DNA of 64,000 nucleotides, taken from JAMXLO01 sp963850535. Its GTDB lineage: Bacteria; Pseudomonadota; Alphaproteobacteria; Acetobacterales; Acetobacteraceae. Position numbers and translations under genes: made by a program. How positions within the stretch are numbered: the stretch's first letter is position 1; every line of letters starts with the position of its first letter. The stretch is taken from contig CAWKMC010000060.1 in the NCBI GenBank assembly GCA_963850535.1, forward strand, positions 37,772 through 101,771. The letters are read 5' to 3'. The notes under the pieces were generated by a model. The model saw only the letters and a list, made by a program, of their open reading frames with translations, had not been told where the DNA came from and did no database searches. Positions 37,634 through 46,018 of the stretch are shown one piece after another.

Positions 37634-38359
37634 CTACGCGTTTTGCTTCGACGCCACGCTCATAATATCAGATGCGATTGCCTCCAACTGCCGGAGTAGG
37701 CTGGCGACCTGCTCCGCCGGCACAGTCACCGATAAGTCGCCGTGAACCACTGCGTTGCGAAGCTTCGCCATTTCACGAAGATTGTCTGCGGTCTCAAATT
37801 CGATATAGCCTTGTTCTGCCAATGTTTGGACCGCCTGAGCTGCAGAGAAGGCCTTAAGCATGCCATTGTCACCGGAGCTCGCCAGGCGCGCAAGAGATTC
37901 TAAAACCGCGTAGGCGGTGACCAGCGCTGCGGCCGGGTGTCGCGATTTCATTAACGCTTTAATTTCCCTGAACATGGCTTGAAGTTGGTCAGGGGACGGC
38001 ATAGCGATCGGTGGCGTCTCGTCTGCACGCGGGTTCAGGTAAATGGCTCGAAATTCCCAACCCTTTTGACTAGAAACTTTCTTGGCGATCGCCGCAAGTT
38101 GCTTCTCCGATGCAGAGCTTCTTCGGTGCTTGACCTCAATGATGATGCCTCCCTCCGGGCCTAGAGCGATAGCGTCCGGCCGAAAGTCTCCTAAGAATTT
38201 GGGAACAAGTTCACGCGGTGGATTGACGTAGAATTTCAACCCGCGCGCTTCGGATGTTAGCTGTAGGTTTCTCAGAACATTGCTTTCCCAAAGCTGCGCT
38301 TCGGACATCACCGCATCTCTCTCCAGCTCCAGGTCGTCATCAATTCGAATATAAATCAC
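37634..38359 (-). CDS. Nuclease-fold (PD-(D/E)XK-like) plus HEPN-like two-domain protein
   Basis: A 241-residue protein. Residues 45-85 carry what looks like a restriction-endonuclease core: FRPDAIALGPEGGIIIEVKH, i.e. an aspartate, then hydrophobic strand, then E-x-K. The all-helical C-terminal half (AAALVTAYAVLESLARLASS, then LREMAKLRNAVVHGDLSV) has an R-x4-H element (RNAVVH) typical of HEPN/DUF4145-like domains, which in other families are RNases or signalling modules. The start is a weakly placed GTG at 38359; an ATG at 38308 (MSEAQLWESNVLRN) has a better GGAGAG site. The AT-richer composition suggests acquisition. It follows the RusA-like gene in a probable operon. The domain calls are pattern-based inference. 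Confidence 0.65.
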   Translation of the reverse strand: MIYIRIDDDLELERDAVMSEAQLWESNVLRNLQLTSEARGLKFYVNPPRELVPKFLGDFRPDAIALGPEGGIIIEVKHRRSSASEKQLAAIAKKVSSQKGWEFRAIYLNPRADETPPIAMPSPDQLQAMFREIKALMKSRHPAAALVTAYAVLESLARLASSGDNGMLKAFSAAQAVQTLAEQGYIEFETADNLREMAKLRNAVVHGDLSVTVPAEQVASLLRQLEAIASDIMSVASKQNA

Positions 38360-38397
38360 CGGGGGGTCTGTCTCGACGGCCCGTTCAAGCGTAGGCG

Positions 38398-38760
38398 TTA
38401 GAGAGAGAAGACTAACTCAACTCCTGGTTCAAACTTTTGCACGACAATTCGCTCCAGGATCTGGTCATCTGGTTAAATGATTGTGACCATTCCATCAACG
38501 ATCAGCTTCACGATGTTGTCCACGTCCCCGGCCATCTCGGTCGGTGGAAAGTAAAAAATCGTCGCTGCCAGCGGACGACGGTCAAGGAAGAAAAAGTCTC
38601 TCAGGGTCTTCACATGCGTACTAGCGATGTCGCCGACCTTCCGCTTCCACAACTCCTTTCCCCTCGTGTTGGGCGACTGATGAGAGCGGGGTGTATCCCT
38701 GATCACGAACTCGATCGGGAACGGCAAGCTGATATTAGGCTCCAGGGGCACGTCGCTCAA
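38398..38760 (-). pseudogene. RusA-like Holliday-junction resolvase with in-frame stop
   Basis: RusA-family nucleases cut four-way DNA junctions. The frame from 38760 gives PIEFVIRDTPRSHQSPNTRG, KRKVGDIASTHVKTLRDFFF and the metal motif GDVDNIVKLIVDGM. A TAA at 38473-38475 follows VTII. The same frame then stays open for 24 more codons with a convincing RusA tail (PDDQILERIVVQKFEPGVEL) and stops at 38398. The full length of about 120 residues equals RusA. The stop lies before the DD acidic pair needed for metal binding, so the truncated product should be inactive unless the stop is a sequencing error (TAT or TAC would restore tyrosine). Confidence 0.65.
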
Positions 38761-38900
38761 TGGTCAGAAATCCTGATTGTCCACACTCTATATATCACGG
38801 TTGAACGGACCCCGCAGCGGGCGCACGCGGCCAACACCCGGCAGCTTGATTTGACGCGCTTCGACCATCAAATCCGATAACCCCTAACCTTGGAGAACCC

Positions 38901-39128
38901 ATGGCGCAGACGCTGGCCATAGACCTGGATCACGTTGTTGAAGCACTGCAGCGCAAGGCCGAACTGCATGGCCACTCGCTTGAACAAGAGCTAGGGCTGG
39001 CCTTGACGTCGGCCGCTCGCCTGACGACCAGCGAACGGGTCATGCTGTCACGCCGCATCCCCGGTCTTACGCCCCCAGAGCAGACCGACAGCACCGCTCT
39101 GGTCCGGCGGCACCGCGACCGCAGGTGA
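38901..39128 (+). CDS. FitA/VapB-type ribbon-helix-helix antitoxin-like protein
   Basis: A 75-residue protein with an N-terminal ribbon-helix-helix (TLAIDLDHVVEALQRKAELH, GHSLEQELGLAL) and a C-terminal tail (PEQTDSTALVRRHRDRR) that closely resembles the toxin-binding tail of FitA-like antitoxins (usually TDSTELIREDRD). Antitoxins of this type autoregulate and neutralise a PIN-domain VapC RNase whose gene normally overlaps by ATGA. Here an ATGA overlap is kept, but the next gene encodes a secreted protein, not a toxin. It is therefore an orphan antitoxin or one re-paired with a different partner. Confidence 0.65.
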   Translation: MAQTLAIDLDHVVEALQRKAELHGHSLEQELGLALTSAARLTTSERVMLSRRIPGLTPPEQTDSTALVRRHRDRR

Positions 39129-39604
39129 TGCGCGCCGTCAAGGCTATCTGGTTTCTGATATGCACGGCGCTGCCCGCTGCCTGGCTCACTCCATCGTACG
39201 CCGAGCCCCCTGCGGCATACTGCCAGCGCGTCGGCACCGACGACACGACGCGCCCAATTCCCGAGGCTCTCGTTTCCGCGGTGAACGCGACGTTCAAGAC
39301 TTGCATGCCGGCCCGCGTGGCGATGGACACCACCGTGTTCCGCTGCGCCGGTCACCGCGTGATGGTCTGCACCGTCGGTGCCAATCTGCCGTGCGGCAAG
39401 GCAGATACCAGCCGTGCACCCAACCCGGGCGTCATTCAATGGTGCCGCGACAATCCCGATGCCGATTTCGTGCCAGCCGCGGCAACCGGCCACGACACCA
39501 TCTACGCATGGCGTTGCCACGCCCGCACACCACAGATCGCGCGCCAGACACTGCACGTCGATCCGCGCGGCTTCGTCGCCGAATTCTGGAAACAACTGCC
39601 GTAG
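39128..39604 (+). CDS. Exported cysteine-containing hypothetical protein
   Basis: A 158-residue protein with a clear signal peptide (AIWFLICTALPAAWLTPSYA, cleavage near YAEPP). The mature part has paired cysteines likely to form disulfides (AYCQRVGTDD, KTCMPA, VFRCAGHRVMVCTVGANLPC, WCRDNPDADFVP, WRCHARTP). I recall similar proteins as conserved hypotheticals in alphaproteobacteria (VGANLPCGKADTSR motif). The start overlaps the antitoxin-like gene's stop. The function is unknown; it is probably periplasmic. Confidence 0.75.
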   Translation: MRAVKAIWFLICTALPAAWLTPSYAEPPAAYCQRVGTDDTTRPIPEALVSAVNATFKTCMPARVAMDTTVFRCAGHRVMVCTVGANLPCGKADTSRAPNPGVIQWCRDNPDADFVPAAATGHDTIYAWRCHARTPQIARQTLHVDPRGFVAEFWKQLP

Positions 39605-39703
39605 GCACAAACGTATCCTCAGCCGTCGCGAATGTCGGTGCCGTGCCTCTATAAGAAAAAATTCCTTGACGCGAAATCACCCTTCGTGTTTCTGTTCCGC
39701 TAC

Positions 39704-40276
39704 ATGGCCGCGCTTCTCGACCTCGTCCGCAAGCTTATCGACTACGGCAAGGAGCTCGCCGCCACCCTCAATCAGCGCACCGCCGACAACCCCTACTTCG
39801 CCGTTCTCACCTTCGGCACCAATGACCTCGCCCAGATCCTGGCGCGCATAACCCGCGCCTTGCAGCGCGCCGCCGCGCTGGAAGAACGCCTCGTCCGCGC
39901 ATGTGGTCGGGCTCAACCCGACCATCGTCCGCGTCCAGAGCGCCCACCTACCCCCAAGCCACGCTCCGACCGACCCGCGGCGCCTCGCGTGGGCACGCCT
40001 CCCGCCGAGATGTCCACGGAAGAGCAGATCGCCGCCGACCGCCGCCGTCCCATCGGCGCCGTCATCGCCGATATCTGCCGCGACCTCGCCATCCGCCCCA
40101 ATCACCCGCTGTGGCGTGATATTCAGAACGCCACTAACAACCACGGCGGCAGCTACATCCGCTTGCTGAAGGACGTGCTCAAGACCCACTTCCAGCTCGC
40201 CGCCGAACTCGTCGCGCCGCCGGAACCGCCGTCACCGCTACCATCGCCGGCGCTCGCCTCCACCGGCCCGCCCTGA
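39704..40276 (+). CDS. Hypothetical protein, putative lineage-specific family
   Basis: About 190 residues. An N-terminal helical part (LLDLVRKLIDYGKELAATLN, FGTNDLAQILARITRALQRA) is followed by a proline/arginine-rich linker (RPRPERPPTPKPRSDRP), a second helical part (IGAVIADICRDLAIRPNHPL, IRLLKDVLKTHFQLAAELV) and a Pro-rich tail. From memory, similar proteins occur in several copies per genome in Acetobacteraceae; this was not searched. It has no catalytic motif. The ATG at 39704 begins the conserved-looking part; an upstream GTG-type start at 39632 is possible. It converges on tssM with a 24-base gap. Confidence 0.6.
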   Translation: MAALLDLVRKLIDYGKELAATLNQRTADNPYFAVLTFGTNDLAQILARITRALQRAAALEERLVRACGRAQPDHRPRPERPPTPKPRSDRPAAPRVGTPPAEMSTEEQIAADRRRPIGAVIADICRDLAIRPNHPLWRDIQNATNNHGGSYIRLLKDVLKTHFQLAAELVAPPEPPSPLPSPALASTGPP

Positions 40277-40300
40277 GGTTCCGAGGAGCCGAACTCTAAC

Positions 40301-43300
40301 TCAGTTCGCCCGCACGCCCGGACAGCGAAATTCCTGCAACAATCCTGGCGCGAATGGATTGGCGCCCCCGGGAATGCGAACGTCGAACGTCGCCTGCCGC
40401 TCGCCCACTTGGAACGTCAGCGCGTAGCGATCCGTGCTCCCCGGTTGCGACTGCAAACGGCCGCGGCTGAACAGCCGGAACACCGCCCACGGTCCGCTCT
40501 CGCGCAATTCCCCACCCCTCGCCGGTGGCTCGAATGCCAACCGTGTCGTCGGCTGCATCGAGAAGCTGGGCCAGGTCACCTGCGTCGCATGTTGCGCAGC
40601 TCGGGCAAACACGATGGAGGTGCCGTCGAGATCCAGGACCACCTGCTTCGTGCCCGGATCGGCACCGATCGGCGTAATGTCGAACCGGAACCGCGGCCGC
40701 GTTCCATCATCGGGAAAGAATGCATCGCGGATCGCGGCAGCGCGCTGGAACTGGGCAAGGTCGCCGCCCGAGATCGGCGCTGACGACGCATCGGCCGAGA
40801 TCAGCCGCCAGGCCTTGCCGGACATATCGACATAGCGGCGCAGCAGCGTATTGATGAACCCGTCGAGCGCGGCGCCGGGGGCAAACAGCCGCGCGAAGTC
40901 GCCAATCGGCACGTCGTCTGACGCAGCCGCAATGAACGGGTAGTGTCCATTGACCACCGGCGGACACGTGTCGGCCGGCCCTCCCGGCGCGTTGAAGTTG
41001 GCCGCCAGCTGCAATCGCGGATCCCCACTCCGGAGTGCGAGGGCGCCGTTGGCGATCTCGGTCAGCCAGCGCGCCAATGGCTGTGGCTGGCGCGAAGCAT
41101 CCGACTTCAGCAGCAGCAGCGGATCAACGCCGGCTGCCGATGATGCCGCGGCCGCCGTGCTGAGCAGTGATGCTGCCAGCTTGGCCATCTGCTGTTGTGC
41201 GTCGCTGATTTCACGCAGCACCTGTTCGATCGGTGCAGCTGCGCCGCGAGCGACAAGGCCGCGCAGCGCCTGGTAGCGTTCATCGATCTCGTGGCCCGGC
41301 AGTGCCGCGCCAGCAGACTGGGGCGTGCCCAGCAACGCCTGAAGTCGAAGTTCGGTATTGCTCGGCGTCAGCCCGGATGCGGGAGCTGGCTGCGGTCCGT
41401 TCATCGGCACCGACAATGTCAACTGTCGGGCGATCGACAACAGCAGATTGCGCATAGGCGATTTAGGAGCCGCCAGGATGTACAGGTCCTGCGCCGCCTG
41501 CGACAGACTGTGCAGTTGCACGACGTTCAGGTCCGCCAGCATCAGGTCCCAGGCCGGCGCGTAATCCGCCTCGTACAGCGCGATGGCATCACGCTGCAGC
41601 CCCTGCATCTGCGGGCCGTTCGGATCAAACCCGACGCGATCGCCCAGAACCCAGCTTTCCGACACCACGCTTCGCACGGCACCATCGAGCGAAGGCAGCA
41701 GCACCCTGTGGAATCCGTCGACGGTGAAGAAGCCGGAAATGCCATCGCTCAGTGGCTTGCCGGACGCACGCTGGAACAACGCCACGCCTGCTGGACCCAG
41801 CACGTCGCTCGGCCGCCATGGTGCCAGGCGTTGCGCCGCCGCCGACAAGCGGATGCGCGAATACACCCGCTGTGCCAGCGAAACCGCTGAGAACTTGGTG
41901 CGTGCAGTGGCAACCAATGCGCCATCGAGCTGCATCTGCGACAACGGCTCGACCAACAGCGCATCGAGGTGCCGTAACAGCGAATCGCGCAGCGGCGCAA
42001 AGCCGACACCGGGATAGGCGGCCTGCCAGTCCAGCTTCATCCACTCGCGCACCAGCGATGCATCGAGCGGGCCAGCATTGCCAAGCATCAGGTAGACGCG
42101 CGTTGCCTCGTATAAGAAGTCAGGGTTGTTCAGGTTGCCGAGCAACTGCGCTTCCAAGCGGTACATCAGGCGCGGCAGCAGCGCCCATTCCAGCGCATGC
42201 CGATACACTGCGCGCGCCGATGCGGACAGCTTGTCGCGCTGCGACAGCATGGCCGGCAACCATGCAGGTTCTGGCCCACCGCCGGGCAACGCGCGCGCCT
42301 GGTCCAGCAGTGGGGCGAGGCGCGGCAGATCATCGTCTGCGACTGGATCGAGCGGAAGGCCGCGGGCTGTCTGCGCATAGCCGGCCAACGCCTTCGTTGT
42401 TGCGTCGATCTCACGCTGGCCTGCACTGCGAACGTGCCACAGCACAGCAGCGGTCGCGACAACCAGAAGACCGGCGAGTGCGAAGCCTGCGATACGCAAC
42501 GCCAGACGACGCCGCACCGCGGCAGGACTTTGCGAGACCAGCAACGCCTCGCGAAAAATCACCTCCTTCAGCAGCCGCTCAAGGAAATAGCTGCGCCCAT
42601 GCGCCGGCTGCAGGCTTTGCCTGGAGGCCTGCTCCACACCAAGTGCGCGCGCCAGCGTGCCGGTCAGGCGGTCGAACGGCGTGCCTTCCTGAGCGCCGGA
42701 GGTGAAGTACACGCCACGCAGCAACGGTGCCGGATCGCTGTGCGTGCCGACGAACGCCGCCTGGAGAAACTCCATGAGCAACGGCGCCAGGCTGGCGAAC
42801 TGGCCGGGAAACATCGCGATCCTTGCGCGTCGCTCGGCATTGCGCTCGGCCTGCATGCGATCGAACAGCCGTGCGTTCAGCTGATCCAGCAATGCTTGAA
42901 ATTCACCGGGAAACGCCGCGACAACTTGCTCGTCGTCGTTGTTCACGAGGTCGAACGTCGTGCCCCACACCTGGGCGCATCCGTCGTGATCCAGGTCGTC
43001 GAAGAACTCGGTGAAGCCGGCGATCAGGTCGGTCTTGGTGAACAGCATGTAGACCGGCATGCGCATACCGAACCGCGCCTGCAGCTCATCGATCCGGCTG
43101 CGGATGGTGGTTGCATGCGCTTTGCGTTGCGCTGCGGTCGCCATGGCGAGATCGCTCAACGGGAACGCCACCAGAAGCCCGTTCAGCGGTTGCCGCGGTC
43201 TGGTCCGCTTAAGTAAATTCAAGAACCCATCCCAGCCGGCACGATCGATGCGCGCGTCGGAATCCTGTGTGGTGTAGCGGCCCGCCGTGTCGATCAGGAC

Positions 43301-43783
43301 GGCGTCCTCGGTAAACCACCAGTCGCACAGCCGCGTACCACCGACGCCCGCAATCGCCCCCTGTCCTAGTTCGTCTGCCAAGGGAAAGCGCAGGCCGGCA
43401 TTCAGCAGCGCCGTCGTCTTGCCGGCCCCTGGCGGACCGATGATCGCATACCAGGGTTGTTCGTACAGAGTGCCGCGACTGTGCTGCGCGTTCTTCAGCA
43501 GATCCAGCGCCGTGGTCAGACGATGCTGCAGGGCCTGAACTTCCTCGGTCTCTTCCGCCGACCGTGCCGCAATTCCGCGAGCGAGTGCCGCATCGCGGCG
43601 ACGGTGTTGGATATCGAGGAACAGATTGCTGCCGCCCCATGACAGCAGCAGGGCACCGACGACAACGAGCCGCGGCCATTGTTCCTCGAAGCCAGGCAGC
43701 AATGGCGCGAGCAACCACACCAGGACAGCCAGCGAAGCAATGCCGACCAGGCTGACGATCCAGCGTGAAGTGAGGATGGTCAT
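40301..43783 (-). CDS. tssM: Type VI secretion system inner-membrane protein TssM/IcmF
   Basis: A 1160-residue protein that, with TssJ and TssL, forms the T6SS trans-envelope complex. Two N-terminal helices (about 8-30 and 37-57) are followed by a cytosolic NTPase-like domain with Walker A GPPGAGKTT (about 116-124) and Walker B-like AVLIDTAGRY, a third helix (about 435-455, AGFALAGLLVVATAAVLWHV) and a large periplasmic domain ending in the IcmF C-terminal beta-domain (WPSFSMQPTTRLAFEPPARG). The long frame is unbroken, in contrast with many genes nearby. It overlaps tssL by four bases. No TssJ lipoprotein or sheath genes are in the window. Confidence 0.95.
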   Translation of the reverse strand: MTILTSRWIVSLVGIASLAVLVWLLAPLLPGFEEQWPRLVVVGALLLSWGGSNLFLDIQHRRRDAALARGIAARSAEETEEVQALQHRLTTALDLLKNAQHSRGTLYEQPWYAIIGPPGAGKTTALLNAGLRFPLADELGQGAIAGVGGTRLCDWWFTEDAVLIDTAGRYTTQDSDARIDRAGWDGFLNLLKRTRPRQPLNGLLVAFPLSDLAMATAAQRKAHATTIRSRIDELQARFGMRMPVYMLFTKTDLIAGFTEFFDDLDHDGCAQVWGTTFDLVNNDDEQVVAAFPGEFQALLDQLNARLFDRMQAERNAERRARIAMFPGQFASLAPLLMEFLQAAFVGTHSDPAPLLRGVYFTSGAQEGTPFDRLTGTLARALGVEQASRQSLQPAHGRSYFLERLLKEVIFREALLVSQSPAAVRRRLALRIAGFALAGLLVVATAAVLWHVRSAGQREIDATTKALAGYAQTARGLPLDPVADDDLPRLAPLLDQARALPGGGPEPAWLPAMLSQRDKLSASARAVYRHALEWALLPRLMYRLEAQLLGNLNNPDFLYEATRVYLMLGNAGPLDASLVREWMKLDWQAAYPGVGFAPLRDSLLRHLDALLVEPLSQMQLDGALVATARTKFSAVSLAQRVYSRIRLSAAAQRLAPWRPSDVLGPAGVALFQRASGKPLSDGISGFFTVDGFHRVLLPSLDGAVRSVVSESWVLGDRVGFDPNGPQMQGLQRDAIALYEADYAPAWDLMLADLNVVQLHSLSQAAQDLYILAAPKSPMRNLLLSIARQLTLSVPMNGPQPAPASGLTPSNTELRLQALLGTPQSAGAALPGHEIDERYQALRGLVARGAAAPIEQVLREISDAQQQMAKLAASLLSTAAAASSAAGVDPLLLLKSDASRQPQPLARWLTEIANGALALRSGDPRLQLAANFNAPGGPADTCPPVVNGHYPFIAAASDDVPIGDFARLFAPGAALDGFINTLLRRYVDMSGKAWRLISADASSAPISGGDLAQFQRAAAIRDAFFPDDGTRPRFRFDITPIGADPGTKQVVLDLDGTSIVFARAAQHATQVTWPSFSMQPTTRLAFEPPARGGELRESGPWAVFRLFSRGRLQSQPGSTDRYALTFQVGERQATFDVRIPGGANPFAPGLLQEFRCPGVRAN

Positions 43784-45102
43784 TCCTGGCGCTGCAGGAC
43801 GATCTCGATGCGCCGGTTCCGCTCGCGGCCTTCTGCCGTGCTGTTGGGCGCGATCGGGTCGGCGGCGGCGCGGCCTTCACCCGAAACGCGTCCCTGATTG
43901 CTCAGGTTGGGTGCGATGACGTCGCGCACGGCATTGGCGCGCGCATCGGACAGCTGAAAGCTGGAGGGGAAGCGTACCGTGCGCACCGGCTGATTGTCCG
44001 CGTAGTCGAGCACGCGGACCGCACCTGGTTCGCGTTGCAAGGCCGCGGCCACGCGCTCGAGCAATGCCAGCGATGAGCGCTGCACGGAGGCGCTGCCCTG
44101 GGCGAATACCAGGTGCTCTGGAATGCGGATGATAACCGCCGTCGGCGTGCCGAACACGCTGATCGTCTGCGCATCAATGTCGGACTGAAGCCGGCTGCGC
44201 AGCCGATCGAGCGCGGTCGGTTCTGCGGGCGCCGGTGCCGCGGGCAATGGCTGCATGACGGCCGTCCGCACGACCACCGGCATACGGCTCGGAGGCGTCG
44301 CCAGTGCCCGCGCCTGCAGGCTGTCGGAGGCGGCATTCAGGCCGGATGAGGTCCAGAACAGCAGCCCGGCACAGATGGCGAGCGCGCCGGCCAGCGCTAC
44401 CCAGACCGGAAGTTCGCGCCGGGTTCGATAGGGTGCAGCCACGCCGTGCCAGCGCCGCGAGAGCTCCTGCTCGGCCGCAGGCCGCCGCATGGCGATTGCC
44501 GCATGCACCTGTGCCCGAAGCTGATCCAGTTCCGCTGTGCCCCGCCCCTGGCGGTAACGCCCCATGAAGCCGAGAGAAAGGCAGAGGAACATCAGCTCGA
44601 TCGCCGGCAAGAAGCGATCGGGCGTTCTCAGCATGTGGCGGAGCTGGTCGAAGAACTGGTCGGTGCCGTGGGCACCCGGATGGAGCGTGGCCACCAGCGT
44701 CTGATCGGCCCAGCCGCTGGTCGCGCCCCAGGGTGTATTCAGCACCACATCGTCGATGCTGGCACAAAGCGCGTAGTGCGCCGGCCGCAACAGGTCCATT
44801 GCGACGTTGGCCGCGCGGGCCTGCCGTTCAAAGCTCTGCAGGTCTTGCTGGACGCGGGTGCGCAACGCGCGCGGATCGGGCGCGCGGCGCATAACGCGCA
44901 GGCTCGACAGCAACTGCAGCACGGGGGAGGCCGCCGCCGTCAGCGATGAAACGGTGATCGCCGGGGCAGCAGGGTTGAACGTGGGCAGCGGCGCCGGTTT
45001 TAGGCCCGATGCCGGGGGCGGCTCAGGCGGTCGCCGGCCGCCCGGCGTCGGGCGAATTACAGTGCGATCGTCTTCCGGCTCGGAGAACGGATTATCGCTC
45101 AA
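43780..45102 (-). CDS. tssL: Type VI secretion protein TssL, long form with OmpA domain
   Basis: A 440-residue DotU-family protein. Residues 1-50 are proline-rich; the cytosolic DotU domain spans about 55-225 (YALCASIDDVVLNTPWG and FLCLSLGFMGRYRQGRG), a single transmembrane helix is near 235-255 (VALAGALAICAGLLFWTSSG), and the periplasmic C-terminus is an OmpA/MotB peptidoglycan-binding domain (VFAQGSASVQRSSLALLERV, RVLDYADNQPVRT, ANAVRDVIAPNLSNQGRVSG, ERNRRIEIVL). The fused OmpA domain anchors the apparatus to the wall and replaces a separate TagL-type protein. It is 24 bases after the muramidase gene. Confidence 0.93.
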   Translation of the reverse strand: MSDNPFSEPEDDRTVIRPTPGGRRPPEPPPASGLKPAPLPTFNPAAPAITVSSLTAAASPVLQLLSSLRVMRRAPDPRALRTRVQQDLQSFERQARAANVAMDLLRPAHYALCASIDDVVLNTPWGATSGWADQTLVATLHPGAHGTDQFFDQLRHMLRTPDRFLPAIELMFLCLSLGFMGRYRQGRGTAELDQLRAQVHAAIAMRRPAAEQELSRRWHGVAAPYRTRRELPVWVALAGALAICAGLLFWTSSGLNAASDSLQARALATPPSRMPVVVRTAVMQPLPAAPAPAEPTALDRLRSRLQSDIDAQTISVFGTPTAVIIRIPEHLVFAQGSASVQRSSLALLERVAAALQREPGAVRVLDYADNQPVRTVRFPSSFQLSDARANAVRDVIAPNLSNQGRVSGEGRAAADPIAPNSTAEGRERNRRIEIVLQRQE

Positions 45103-45126
45103 AGGCCATCTCCCCGGCCGGCACTT

Positions 45127-45861
45127 CTACCGGTCGTATTGGACGAGGCCGTAGTGTTCCATCACCCATTTCAGCGTGAAGCCATAGTTGGGATCGGTCG
45201 CGTAGACACCTGTCAGCGCATCGGCGAAAGCTTCCGGGCTGGCCACCTGTTTCATGGCCTCCTTGTAGACCTGCGCTGTGGCCAACAGGCGTCCATGTTC
45301 GTCAAACGCCTGCGTCAGTGAATCGAACATGCGGAAGCGGGCGCTGATCCTGATGCTTTCGCCGTTGATCACTTCGCGCGTCGGACTTTCCACCGCCGGC
45401 TGATCGCCCGATGCCTTGATGCCGAACGGGTTGTTGCTGCCTGGCGGCATCGACGCGCCCCAGGCACTTTCCACCGCCCATTGTGCGACGGTCACCGAAG
45501 CCGGCACGGTCCATTTCAGGCGCGAGGCAATTGCAGCGTCGGCCACATCGGCCGGGACTTCGCCGAAGTGCCCGGTTGGGGTGGGTCGCGCGCCCTCGAC
45601 CAAGGGCCTGGCGGCAAGTGCGTAATACGTCGCGCTGCCTGGATCGATGCGGCCCGATGGCGGCGTCATCTGCAGGATGGCCGCCTGATAGGTCTCGATG
45701 GCAAGCGTCGTGCCGACGTCCACAACCCCGGTCATCGCGAGTGGTGCATGCGGCCTGGGCAGCCGCTCGTTCAGCAGCGACTGAATGACGAACACATCGA
45801 CCGGTGCATTGACGCCGCCGCGGCCGACGGAAGTGAAGATCGGCGGCGCGATACGACCCAT
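45127..45861 (-). CDS. Glucosaminidase-type muramidase with N-terminal PG-binding-like domain
   Basis: About 244 residues, no signal peptide. The N-terminal part (GGVNAPVDVFVIQSLLNERL, GVVDVGTTLAIETYQAAILQ) looks like a peptidoglycan-binding repeat. The C-terminal part is a FlgJ/GH73-like glucosaminidase domain: VPASVTVAQWAVESAWGASM, with the usual catalytic glutamate, SNNPFGIKASG, FRMFDSLTQAFDEHGRLL and YATDPNYGFTLKWVMEHYG. As first gene ahead of tssL-tssM it may open the wall for T6SS assembly or be a secreted effector; no immunity gene is adjacent. The start is uncertain: an ATG at 45861 or in-frame GTGs upstream. Confidence 0.8.
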   Translation of the reverse strand: MGRIAPPIFTSVGRGGVNAPVDVFVIQSLLNERLPRPHAPLAMTGVVDVGTTLAIETYQAAILQMTPPSGRIDPGSATYYALAARPLVEGARPTPTGHFGEVPADVADAAIASRLKWTVPASVTVAQWAVESAWGASMPPGSNNPFGIKASGDQPAVESPTREVINGESIRISARFRMFDSLTQAFDEHGRLLATAQVYKEAMKQVASPEAFADALTGVYATDPNYGFTLKWVMEHYGLVQYDR

Positions 45862-46018
45862 TTCGTCGACGCTCAGCACCGTAGGAGATGGAACCAGACC
45901 CACGGTGTGATTACTGCACAGCCGTGGTGGCCGAAGCCAGTTGTTTGCGCAATCGCGACGGAGAATTGCCGGGGGCCAACCTGTCACCTAGGCTTACCCT
46001 CGCCCCTGGAGAGCCAAT

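Noticed and set aside
41752..43216. Long plus-strand frames across tssM
   Set aside because: Complement of an intact, well-recognised tssM; no coding signs.
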